The notes beneath the pieces were generated by a model that did no database searches, was not told the DNA's origin, and saw nothing but the letters and a program-made list of their open reading frames with translations. The translations under genes were made by a program, and so were the position numbers. A DNA stretch of 64,000 nt, taken from positions 176,435,021 to 176,499,020 of the forward strand of contig CM056741.1 in NCBI GenBank assembly GCA_029851415.1, read 5' to 3'. The DNA comes from Eretmocerus hayati (lineage: Eukaryota > Arthropoda > Insecta > Hymenoptera > Aphelinidae). Positions 24,801 to 36,600 of this stretch are shown here, in pieces (position 1 is the first letter of the stretch; every line of letters begins with the position of its first letter).

Positions 24801-27800
24801 ATTCACTCCCTATGGTTGGTCATTTTGAAGGGAGTTTCACTAGCTGTTTGTTTGAAACACAATCAAGGACGTGCAAGGACGCGCATGTGTACGATATGCT
24901 GATAAATGCATCAAAATAGGCCGAAAAAACAAAAATGGCCACTAAAATCAGAATAAAATGTCAACATGGGCAACAAATAGTCTATCTCTGAAATACTGGA
25001 AAATTATTAGAGCCAGCATGTATATTCTATATAGAGCCAGCAAGAATAGCCATTAGATTCACGTAAATTTGACTCTCTCTTTGTGTTGTTTCCCGTGCCA
25101 CAGTGGCGGGTGTTTGACACCAGATGGAATCCGTTAATTGTTTGCTGTCCGGCCTTACGTAAGATAAGGCTGACCCGCTACCTATACCCCCCGTATTTGA
25201 GAGTAATGTTCAAGTAAGAACCCGCTTGGACACCCCCCCCCCCCCACCCAAAGGCCCTTACGCGATACATGGGTCTTTCCAGATCTGATATCGTCATGAT
25301 CCCAACAAAAGGTTCCCTAGTCTATTTTTGGTTCAAAAACCGAACAGTCCCCATTTGTTGAGGACGAGCAAGAACTAAAATTTTTGCGTATTAATAAGAT
25401 ATCATTGATTATGTCCTCGAACTTTGTTTGCAATAGTTAATTGAACAGAGATAAGAGCTCTCATAAACAGCCAAATTGGTGTTTTTCCGACTTTGATATC
25501 GATTTTCTCGAAAATGTGACGTGATAGAGCAACTCTGAGAATGGATTTGAATTCTGCACCCCAAACTACGTCGAAAACGATATCAATAACACCATTCACA
25601 TCAAATGTGTCAAAATATGTAGACTAGTGTTATCAAACATCCTTGCGCTAACTCGCTTTGCATTTGACTTATCAACTCCAACTAGGGGGAAAATTTTCTG
25701 AGGAACTTCGAATGCATTTTCTTAGTTAATTTGCAATCAGATGACCAGCCCAATAGCTCACCCTCGTTGGAGTAACAAATAGAATGGAAGGTTCAGAACT
25801 TTGGTTAAGTTGAATCACATTAATCGGAATAATGTAATACAAGAGATATGTCTAGGCTCCCACAAAAATTGATGATTCATCGAATTTCTCTCAGGATCCT
25901 GTTCGTCTTTTTTATTTCTAGGTCTTTGTAGCCCATTCCAGTGCTGATCGTTATCCAATGGATGCAGATTTTGCAGCATGTTTAGCAAAGAGAAATGTTA
26001 CAAGAGGCATCTTGCTAGAGCAAAGAGATTTTGAGGGTAATCACAGTTCGATCAATTATTCTGAAAGGTCTTCTCGATGAGGTCAATAGAAATAAGTGCT
26101 AGCGTGGTTTTATTATAATCAGCTTTGACCGTTACAACCGTTATGGAATCCATTCTGGCCTAAGCAGAGAATGATACTGTTTAGCAAATTGTATCTTTGG
26201 GACGATCGAGTATCTTGAGTACGGGTATTGTTAATTCATTTGTTACGGAGGGGTCGACAATTCTTGGGAAAGAGTAAGAACTATGATTCAGAACATAGCC
26301 TAGACATTCCATAAGTCTAATGAGCCCAAAAAGTGTGGAAATAGAAGTAGAGATTGAATGAAGTACAATATTCTTTCTCATCAGCTTTTGAGTGGCTGCG
26401 AATTAAGATGAGTCTTTAGCACCCTGATAGATTTTCTCTCACAAAGTGTAACTCAAAGAACAATGCACTATTCCATTCACTTCAAACTCAAACTCATCAT
26501 TTCCTGTTTTTGATTCTTGTTTAACGGTTTCATCTGATTCCAACAGAGAAACATAACAAACGTCCTGTTTGCCCTCATTTGATTTCGCATATTTGAAATC
26601 TTTCGATTCCTTGAAAAATACGCTCTCCCGAATAGCCATGAATGGGTTCTGCAAGGAATGATTGGTTTTGATATCACTTTATTTCTCTCAAGTATCTGGA
26701 CTGGAAGAAAATCTAGACATTTCTATTAAATTCCACGCGAAGGGATAGAACGAAAATGTTTCATTTCCGGGTATGACCCCCGTCGACAAATCGTTGAGTA
26801 TACATTCCAGGATTTGTTCGATAGATCTGACTATTTAAGGCGACGCGGTCACCGTGCAACGCGACCGTGGACCTTGAAAATACACCCTACATAAAAAATT
26901 TGATGATCCGAAGTACGAGGTGAGTTGTCGAATACTTGTTATTGTCCAACTTGTATTCCTCAAGCTATCGCTTATTAGCACAAATCACAAGAGAATCGGA
27001 GATAGATGCAAGTCGGCCACGGGAACCTCTTAAGGCCAGGCCGTAGTCCGCCGCGCCGCCATATTGAATGTAGTCCTGAATCCGTTCGGAGGATAAGTCA
27101 AATTTTACTCGACCAAATGACTTGAAATTTTACATAAATCTATAGAATGCATGTCTCAATCGCGCTACGAAGCCAAATATGTCAATTCCACTCAAAAAAG
27201 TATCCAAACGAGATGTACACAAACGTCGTCTGCTAGAGAGTGGCAACCCACGACGTCTCGAGTAAACCTCATCTGGACACTTTATTTCAGTGAAATTAAC
27301 ATATTTGGCTTCGTAGCGCGATTTAGATTCGCATTCTATACATGCATGTGAAATCCCGAGTCATTTGGTCAAGTAAAATTCGACTTATCCTCCGAACGAA
27401 TTTACGTCTATTCAGCGGACTACGGCCTCACGTTAACCTACGACATACGCTCATTTTCATTCTCAACTTTCTTCGATTCTATTGCAATTTAGGCTTAACG
27501 AAGAGCGAACAAATCTAAGTTAGATGATAACAAGTATTCGTGCACTCGTCGTTTAGCCCAAATTGCAACAAAATCGGAGAAACATGGGAATGATTTTCAG
27601 CTAACAAGGTGACCGCATTGCCTGAGATCAAAAATCCTCCAACTGTCATCTTAGCGAAAAGATTTGAAAGTTTAGACTACAGAATAACAAGAAAGAAACG
27701 TTCACTCATTGATAGATGATACAGCAATTCATACTTAATCCAGTATGGTAAACTACTCGGGAGAACTTTTTCGTTCGAATTACCTACGTGTCACGAATTA

Positions 27801-28858
27801 AGATATAAGTGACAGAGTGAGTGTTAGAGGTTCGATTTTTTTAAATGAAATAGGTTTAACTTGAATTCAATTATTTTTCAATAGAGCAATTCAAACAATT
27901 GGATAAAGATAATGATCCAGCTTTGGGATGTGTTATGGCTTGTATTATGGAACGATCAAAACAGGTGAGTCTTTGAGATTCTCAAGATAAAAGTTCCCGA
28001 GATACCATAATATTTTGTGAATGAATAAAATTTGTTGCAGTTAGAGAATGGCATTATTGATAGGACAAAAGTGATAGAATACAGCAAAGGCAGATTTTCA
28101 CGTTTGGAAATGCCAGTTATACCTGAGGAATATCTTACTTGCATCGATAATGGTGAGTATACCTACATAAACAATGTCATTTTGTCCTAGCTACGTACAT
28201 TGCACATATGCTTCTTTTATACGAACAAGGATAGTGGAACATTCAGGTCCAGAGAGAACTTTGATTACCCTTGTAATTGATCTCATCTCTTTGAGCACTT
28301 CTAAATCAAACAATATTTGAGTGAACCACAAACGGAAAACCTTGGCCGATCAATATGTTTGGAATACAATAAGATTGTAAATGTGTGCATTTCTGTATTT
28401 CCGGTACGAATAATTCCGAATCCAATTGGATATCATCTGTGGAAAATTCTGTGGTCACGAAATTCGGAGAGGTCATCAATCGTCTTACAAAATTATTTAA
28501 TTAATGATATAGGTATATTTGTGTCATATAAACTTTACTGAGTTGACCCGTGTTTCAATTCAACAGCTCAGTTTCGTCCGTCTCATTACAATAACGCAGA
28601 ACTATTGAGATGGAGTATTTGTTAGCTACAGATGACTGTGAGTTGTCAGAGTGTCGCTCACTGGACTCCTTCGTCATCTGATGAAGCTCGGATTGAACTA
28701 CAATCGAAGTCGTGTGATTTTTCGACTAATTGAATCTAACTTTTCCAGCTAACAAGATTCCCAATGTCTGTGAAAAGAGTCTGTCTTTCGAAAGATGTAT
28801 TAGATCCACTGATTGGCATGTAAAGAAGATCAAAGATGGTGTCACCGGGAACCGTTAA
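21849..28858 (+). CDS. Classical odorant-binding protein (PBP/GOBP family), 5 exons
   Basis: Exons are 21849-21896, 25922-26036, 27885-27964, 28041-28152 and 28749-28858, all GT-AG, giving 154 residues. The product should be a secreted carrier of small hydrophobic ligands in sensillum lymph or other fluid. Residues 1-24 form a hydrophobic signal peptide (MINKDFTVFAICFISVVFVA). The six cysteines of the mature protein fall at 36, 70, 74, 115, 126 and 135, so the spacing is C-x33-C-x3-C-x40-C-x10-C-x8-C. The x3 and x8 spacings are diagnostic of classical OBPs. The short coding exons and phase-1 or phase-0 junctions all keep frame. Intron 1 is 4 kb and intron 2 is 1.8 kb; both hold repeats. The exact orthologue cannot be named from sequence alone because OBPs diverge fast. 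Confidence 0.92.
24452..24835. repeat. Diverged inverted repeat in OBP intron 1
   Basis: TCCAAGGCACCAATTTCGTG near 24517 pairs with CACGGAATTGGCACCTTGGA near 24731, and GTATTAGGAGC with GTCCTAATAAG. Matching elsewhere is patchy, so the borders are uncertain. Confidence 0.45.
25444..25638 (+). repeat. Half copy of the 38121-38762 foldback element
   Basis: AACAGAGATAAGAGCTCTCA and ACAGCCAAATTGG then GTGACGTGATAGAGCAA recur in the same order and direction at about 38576-38668. Only the right half is present here. Confidence 0.65.
26925..27590. mobile_element. Nested foldback elements in OBP intron 2
   Basis: The outer repeat pairs GAATACTTGTTATTGTCCAA with GATAACAAGTATTCGTGCAC and is related to the 7275-7415 MITE. 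An inner element occupies 27039-27427: GGCCGTAGTCCGC at one end, GCGGACTACGGCC at the other, with TTCGGAGGATAAGTC against GACTTATCCTCCGAA inside. The inner one also contains GCCGCCATATTGAATG. Confidence 0.65.
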
Positions 28859-30761
28859 GAGGTGGTGGAGATTTGGAGCTCCTCCTTATTCAATATTTTC
28901 CTCGACACTCTGTGGATTTCTATTCGTCGGCTAGAGGTGCTAGTGGAAATGATTGATAATGAATAATAATCATATGATTATCATTTATCCGCGGCCGCAA
29001 ACTTTCACCAGGAATATGTTACAAACTATGTATCAGTACCATCCGTAGTCTGGAAGGGTTAGGAGATGTTTTTTCAAATATACCTCTTTTCTCGTAGTAT
29101 AGCCAAACTATCAATTCACCATGTAACGTTTACGAGAGTGAACCCTTGATACCGGGTTACGAAGTCATCACCTCATGGGCTGTGACTCCGTAATACAGGA
29201 AGTCCATCTGACCGAGCTACTTCTGAAACTCTATTTTTCCTATTAGCGAAACATTTTCATACAATTATTCATACGACTTTGGCAATAAAGTGTCCAATTG
29301 TATTGAGGAGTCGATGTCATTATATCTTATCTTCTTTCGCCACCGGACGAGGAGGATTCCAATCAAAGAACATCATCATTTTCATACAAATCATGACAAT
29401 GATTCATGACCTGATATCATGTATTCTCTTGTTAGCCATGTCACTCAGAAATAAAAGCCCCACCTCTAGATCGGATGTTGCTATCATTTCTGCCCCCTCA
29501 TTAAATTCGCAAACTGTTTCCATCTCACCGGGTAGTGGTCTTTGTAGTCGATGAACTTTGCATCGCGATGTGAATAATGAACTCATGATTGATGAAAGAC
29601 GTGAACATGGAACAGACAGATGCGTGGAATTAGTACATCTGGAACCGTAAGAGGATATTCTCCGCTCGAATAGGAACGGGAAAAATATTTTCTGCCTGAA
29701 ACTATACACATTCATTTTGAAGGAAATTGAAATCTTGACCATGTCCTAGTGTAAATTTTGTTCTTATTCCTGTGTCTCTTAGGATTCAATCATCCATCAG
29801 ACCCACGAAGAATAAGCAAAAAAGCAAAAATGTTTCGTCCTCAACCTTTCCCTGCCTATACAGAATATGTAGAAGAGCCGTAGTAAATTAGCACGAAAGA
29901 ACTAATCGTATCTCTCACAATAGTACACAGACAAAATAAGTCTGTTATTAATTTCCGATAACTCCAGTCCGACCAAGTCAATCTCGTCCATTTTTCAAAG
30001 ATATTTCTTTTTTCACGCATCGACACCCTCTTCCAGAGGTTATCCCACAGGTCCTACAATTATGTTGGGTGCAGAAGCAGCAAAGATCCCGGCTCAGGCA
30101 TTTTCATAAGATTTCGCGTGGGAGTAGCCCAGAATTTAAATCCAGGCCTCTTACGTTGAAGGCCTGAACCTGATCCATATGACCGCGTTGGCTTTTTCTC
30201 AAGGAAGCTGAATATTAATTATGGCTAAATCTTGATCTTCGAAGACTGAATTATCAAGAATAAAAACACTCTGTTATTCATGACTTTTGCAACGTTTTTT
30301 CAACTTTCTTCAGTCAACCTCATCAGGCTGGAATATTAGAAAAGAAGAAGTTTGGGCACTCGCATCAAAGAGCAAACTTGGTAGTTTCTCTTCGTCGGAG
30401 AAATTCGGAATACGACTTCAACTGGGAGGAAACCAAAATTTTTGATAAAGGACAAAACAATTTAAACCAATTACTATTCGAAATGTTATACATTAAGTCT
30501 GATTCTAATCATATCAATAAGAAAGAGGATGTAGAAACACTAATAGCATGAAACGAATGTACCCGAGTTCGAGGCGGAAACGCGGGATTTTCACGAGTGT
30601 GCCACGTGGGCCCCGTCGCAGTAAACGTGTTAAAACTGAAATTTCTGACATGAGGAAAAAATTGAGAGAAAATGGAAAAATTGTGATGATTATAAATTAA
30701 TATTGAAGAGATGGCTGCTCATCTATACTCCCAATCTCTTTTTCACCGCAACGTAGGAATA
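28859..30761. other. OBP 3' flank, no gene seen
   Basis: Open frames at 29279-29554 (+) and 29404-29742 (-) overlap one another and match nothing I know. Confidence 0.5.
29284..29289 (+). terminator. Candidate polyadenylation signal for the OBP gene
   Basis: AATAAA about 430 bases after the OBP stop codon, on the same strand, with no intervening gene. Nearer AT-rich variants exist, so this is only a candidate. Confidence 0.3.
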
Positions 30762-31020
30762 AGGTAACTGTGCCTAATTTGCCCCCATTCAAGTTCTCAA
30801 ATGTATGCACCCGCAGACCCTGCCGCGGATTTTTCCACGTTTGTTACGTTAAAATATGAGGAAATAAACGTTCTGGACCTATCCTCTATGATTCGCGCAT
30901 TTCTTACAACAAAAAAGTGGTTTTCGGTACTTTTGACTTCTTTTTTGTTAGTCACTAAAAGCTATGCCAAACAAAATTGATGTGATCAATTCTGACGTAC
31001 TTTAATTCATTTTCGTTGTC

Positions 31021-31115
31021 TTTATACGTCCATACGTAGAAACAGCGTGTTTCTAGGCCTCCTCGCTACGCGGGGAGGCCTGGAAACAAGCTGTTCCTGC
31101 GTACAGACGTATAAA
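31021..31115. repeat. 95-bp GC-rich palindrome
   Basis: TTTATACGTCCATACGTAGA pairs with TGCGTACAGACGTATAAA, and TTCTAGGCCTCC with GGAGGCCTGGAA around the centre TCGCTACGCG. Confidence 0.75.
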
Positions 31116-31118
31116 ACT

Positions 31119-31237
31119 GCATACGCGCCTCGTGCGGAAACATTTTTCCTTCGGGAAAACCAAGCTGGACGGTGCCATCACCCACGTCCAGCTTGGTTTC
31201 CCGAAGGAAAAGATGTTTCCAGCACTCGATGCGTAAT
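31119..31237. repeat. Second GC-rich palindrome, adjacent
   Basis: CCTTCGGGAAAACCAAGCTG pairs with CAGCTTGGTTTCCCGAAGG; the stem continues outward through GGAAACA/TGTTTCC. The loop is GGTGCCATCACCCA. Only about 3 bases separate it from the previous palindrome. Confidence 0.75.
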
Positions 31238-31743
31238 TTACTATTGTCCCAACTTTAGAATGATTTTTACAGAATTGTAAAATTCGATTTTGAGCCAATT
31301 CTACGCCCATATTACTAGAAAAAGTGCAGTGTTCCTAATTTGCCCCTATAGTCTTTTTCCAAACTCGTTCCTCGCTCCATTAAGATGCATCAATTTACCT
31401 CAAAAAGTTTAGAAGGTGTTAAAAAAAGCTACAAAATGAGCTAAAGTACGTCTTATTTGGAGGTCCCGATTATACGAAAAACCCGTATAATCTCATGAAA
31501 ATAGGCCTCTTTTCCCTGTGGGGGTGAATTAGGAACACACTATTGAAAACTCGCAAAAAATCTTCTTTCGCGAAGATCAAGATATCTCGGCTCCAATTTG
31601 TTGAAATTAAACGTACCTTAGCTCATTTTAAAGGTCTTGAAACAAGCTTCAAAATGAGTTGAAATACGTTGAAAAATATAAAGATGAGTTGCAATGGCGA
31701 GCAAAACAAAAGTAGTGGAGGCAAATTAGGGACACTTACCTTA

Positions 31744-33663
31744 TAAATTTGTGGTTAAATTAGAACGTTTGGTTCGATGTTGAACGTATGTACCTTCGGC
31801 AAGATGAATTTTAAATTTTTGCTCCCTTTGCCTATATCATTATTCTTCTAAACACAACAGAAATGTTCATTAAATATTTATTAAAAATATACATTATGGA
31901 TGATGTATGTACATACACGGTACAACAATTTTTGAGAACCGACAATCATTGCTTGTTAATTTGGTGACTTATTTTGAAACAGAACCTATCTCTAATGAAA
32001 CTCATCAACGTTTTGTGACTATGTAGAAGACATCCGCGGATGCAGAAGTGCGAATGATCAACAGTATAGTGAAATCGAGTTTTTTGGAAATTGGCCAACC
32101 AGCCTTATCATCGGTACTCTAGGTTCTCATCTCTTTCAGGTATTCAATGTATGTACATTGATAAGGAGTCTCGATTCATCTTATCGGTGATTAGCACAGC
32201 TATTTTTACAATGCAAATCTTAGTTATGAATAAATTTTATAATACTCTATCATAAATTTTAGTACGAGTAGATTGCAAGTGACTCAATCATGTAGTCTAT
32301 GAAGTATTATTCATATGATGGATTTCTGGGCATATGCATAAAATTTCACGCACCACAGAAATCTGCTACAAGTTTAGCTAAGTCATTTCACTATTGCACA
32401 CTATTATAGTATTGGCGAGTCCGTCCACACTCAATGCGTCGTCTGCTATGACCGCCCCTGGACTGGAGTAGCGAAGTTTGCTTGTTACGTCGTGAATAAA
32501 TCTGTTGAGATCGATATCGCTCCATTGGGAGCAAACAGTAAACCTCTGTGTTATTTTAGATGACAGAAAAATCTAATATGGCCGAATCTCGAAATATTTT
32601 CATAAGAAATACACAGGGCCAAGATGGCGGCGTTTCGAAACAGGTTTACCCCCAATGGCGCAAGTCTTTTGGATCCACAGATTTCGACAGGCATATGCAC
32701 ATTGTGATACATATAATTCTCGATATTTTTGCAATGGTGGAGCTACATACCACCAGCTTGTCATTCGTGGATTGCCGTTGCAAGAATATCGGGAGTTAAA
32801 TTGTAAGTATCACAATGTAGCTATGCTTATCAGAATCCGTAGATCCAAGAAATTTGCGCTATGGGATCTTGCAGAAAGGACGTCCGTGGTTTCTTCCAAG
32901 ATTTTGAACCCCTCCCCCCTCTTGTCACACGTGGTCACATTTCGTGGATATACCCCCCCCCTCATGAGGACGTCCGAATTTTTTCAAAATTTTTCATACC
33001 CTCGACTGAAAATTGGCATCGAAAAAATAAACCACTCCAAATGGATTTGTTTCGGATGCGGCAAGCAAAATTTGGGAGTTTATAGTAGACTGCGTAACTT
33101 ACGGACTCACCTTGCTACAATTCTATATTATCTCAACTTAGATATTAGCTCATACAGCGATAACATATATGGAAATTTGTCAATATTTCATGATTTTGTC
33201 TTGTAACATCTATTGCTCTCAATTAGTCAGTAAATCTCATATCTGCTATTAAATTCAACTGCGATGAAGAAAAATTGAGATAGAGTAACAAATATTTCTC
33301 ATGATGGCATCGCGGGCATTTTTAATGTATCAAAATGCGATGCGGGACGGATAAAGAATGAATGTTGCACGTTGAAAAAATCACGCAACAGCCACGTTCA
33401 AGTATCTAAAATACATATTTTTATATGAATATCAACGGAAACTTACATACACATCATAATAATCAACTATAACATACTGGCACACACGCTGGATAGACTT
33501 TCCGCAAATCTCGTCACTCCATAATTGTCGCTTCCTCGGCACTCGCTCTTTCATTTCAATTAAAATTAATATTCATACACAAAAAAATATAAGAGCCTTG
33601 AAAATATTTACACAATTATATATGTTACGAGAAGCGATGATGAGGCGACGAGGCGAACGCGGG
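31744..33663. other. Intergenic to ZP 3' flank
   Basis: Apart from the possible fragment at 32560-32802, no coding signal. The ZP gene's 3' UTR should occupy the part just below 33664; no clear AATAAA was found there on the minus strand. Confidence 0.4.
32560..32802 (+). other. Possible coding exon or gene fragment, unidentified
   Basis: TTATTTTAG just before 32560 looks like an acceptor and AATT|GTAAGT at 32802/32803 is a strong donor. In the frame from 32655 the sequence reads plausibly as protein (FCNGGATYHQLVIRGLPLQE), with no low complexity. I recognise no family. Two other frames are also open, and no partner exons were found, so this may be a relic. GATGGCGGC at about 32621 adds a YY1-like motif. 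Confidence 0.25.
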
Positions 33664-36600
33664 TCATTTTGCAGAGTAATGCGAACCTAGATTTGATCCA
33701 GGGCTTCGATGATGATGATGGTGCTGCTGTTTATGACCGGGTCCGGAATATCTACTTCCAGGTCTCGAGTGTACTATGGCATAGTGGTCGCTGTTGGTCG
33801 AAATTGAGCGCGTCGAATTCATCGTTGAGCCACCTGACGTGTAGCCAGGTTTTCCATTCAACGAATACCTGCAATTATTTTTTATGAAAATTCATAGATA
33901 ATTATCATTTTCTCATAGTCTTCTTGTCCAATCTGATTGTCTTTCATTTTGGATTGATTTAAAAACTGAGAATTTCAAAGTCTTTTACAAGTGAATCTCT
34001 GCAGTACCCCCGTGCTCTGGACATTTGAAAACACATCTTTTACATTCTTTTTTTTTTCTAGTTTGATGAAAATAGAACAAAAGAAGGTAAATTTATGACT
34101 TTTAAAATTTTTTAGTTCCTCTTCTTATGCAATCAAGAATTCAAATTCGACCTGTGGTTTATAGATTTTTGAGAATTCTTTTAGACTTTTCTGCTCTGTC
34201 CCATGAGTGAACATCAATTATTAGACAAGGATAAAAAACTTGTCCATCATGTTGTGCAGTGAGAGTGAATGGGTTAATTCTCGATCCAACGGTTGTTGTT
34301 TTTCTATGACTGAAATATGTAGAATTGGAAGGCAATCAGATAGGACATTTTTGATACTGAAAATTGTGAAATGATTTAATGTAACATTGACAGATGATAG
34401 TCATGAGTTCTGTGATTTTCGTTAATTCTTGGAGTTAATTTTCTTCCGTAATGAAGACTCTTTATTATTCGTCAAAATTCACCTCACTGATTCTTGACTC
34501 CTGATAAATAATTTACATTGTAGATACATATATTTAGAAAACAGAAAGTGAAGCATGATAATGCATACACATAATGTGGGTCGTTACATGACAATTATGA
34601 GATGCAATGGTATTTAATGATACTAGTCGACCAATTTATTTCAAAGAGACTTGGTATTCAAGAACTTGAGTCAACAGATACACTACCCGTCAAAATTAAT
34701 GGATCACGGGTAGCCTGGGTAAATTAACAATTACTCTGTCTCACTTCGTCGTAGAGGTATTGAAAAAAAAAAGAAAATTAAAGACCAGAAAAAATCTATC
34801 GATTCATGCCCTTGAAAAATGTTTCACGTGCCTTTTATGGGGCCATAGAAGACGATGAAAAACCAACTTTTTTTTTCTTCAGTCAAACACCTGTAGTTTT
34901 GACGGGTGTCATGGAAATTCTCGCAAGATCTTGTAGCTCTTTTCAGGACTTTCATGTTCCTTTTTTTAAAGTCCTCTGTACGACCTTTCCTGACCGAGTT
35001 CCGAGCTTGCGAAGGAAACTTTTTATGAAATGAGCTGCTTATGAAGATACCGAATCATGCAAGTACATCATTATTTGCTCTTGCTCTATTCTAGTTCAAA
35101 AACGCATTGAAAAAATTCTTCAGCACATCATTTCGACGTCAAATGATCTCATCTTTCAGAAAATGCCATCAGATTCTCACCCGAAAATAACCCAGTAACA
35201 CTTTTTCAGCATTTGCTCAGAAAATTGGACTCATTGGAAGATAGCTTGTCCAGATCACATGCAATCCGAAACTGATAGCATTTTCTGAAAGATGAGATCA
35301 TTTTACGTCGAAATCATGAGTTGTAACAGTTTTTAATGCGTTTTTGCACTAGAACAGAGCAAAAGCAAATGAAACAGTTGCGTGATTCGGCATCTTCATA
35401 AGCACCCTGTGTTATAGAGTTTCCTCGCCAAGCTCGTCACTCGGACAGGAAAGGTCGTACAGGAAACTCTAAAAAAGAGAATTTCCGAAATCGGATGACA
35501 CCCGTCAAAACTACAGGTGCTTGACTGAAGAAAAAAAAAGTTGGTTTTTCATCGTCTTCTATGGCCCCATAAAAGGCACGTGAGACATTCCAAGGGCATG
35601 GATCGATAGCTTTTTTTCTGATCTTTAATTCCCTTTATTTTAATTCCTTTGCGATGAAGTGAACCAGAGTAATCGTTAATTTACTGAGGCTATCTGTGAT
35701 TCATCAATTTTGACGGGTATTGTAAGCTCGCAAAATTTTCTTAAAGTGCATTTGAAAATTCATATATTCAATCGAATGAATCCGTGACAATGATTCGAAA
35801 GTCTCTTGAGCGATAATTGTCAGATTGATCAACACATACACACTAGTGAGCATATGAAAGTGAGTGAAATTTGATGAGAATAAAAAAGAAACGGAAGATC
35901 GTACCATGCTATATGCGGGTAGCACATAGCTAATTATTGTAGAGTTGGTTTTTTTTTGAGATGGAAGATTTTGTTTTGTTGAGAAGATGAGTTCAATAAG
36001 TGTCAAACCTCGAGCCGTACTGGGATCCATGCCAGCTACGGTACGGGTCGTAGTCTTCGATGATTGAAGGTTCCTTTTCAATTATTTCTGTTCGAGCGCA
36101 ACTGCATGTCATTGCCGAGCACAGGAACACATTGATTATGAACATGATGAGCAGTAAAACACCCAACACTATGGCCAGCCATAGTAGCCAGTCTGGATGA
36201 ATAGACTTTTCACCGTAACGTAATTCTGAAACTGATAAGCAAAAATTTTATTTATTTCTACTGCGATGACATTATTATTGGTAATGGTTAGACAAATGAT
36301 CCGATTCGGAACAAGATTACTCATTTAAAAGTACAACCGACGTATATCACTCCAATATAACATACCATTACTTACAAAAAGAATCGTGTTTTATTTGACT
36401 GTGGCTATTGGAAGAATTGTTTTTACCGAAGACATTAGTTACACATTCCACTTTCACATAGAAGCTTCTAAGAATTTTCCTTTCGAAATCTCCAATATTT
36501 CCGGTGACTCAGATATTCATACTTGCACATAGTATAGAGTGTACTATGACTACAAAGATGATTCAACATTCCATATAGAACTTACCAGTATCCTGACCGG

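Larger units (their letters stand above)
30762..31741. mobile_element. 980-bp TA-flanked non-autonomous element
   Basis: Termini AGGTAACTGTGCCTAATTTG and, inverted, AGGTAAGTGTCCCTAATTTG agree at 18 of 20 and are flanked by TA. The middle holds two GC-rich palindromes (31021-31115 and 31119-31237). The antisense open frames there (31047-31280, 31053-31310) are consequences of those palindromes. Confidence 0.75.

Noticed and set aside
31047..31310. Frames on both strands over the GC-rich palindromes
   Set aside because: Open frames are expected where a stop-poor GC-rich palindrome lies; the peptides mirror each other.
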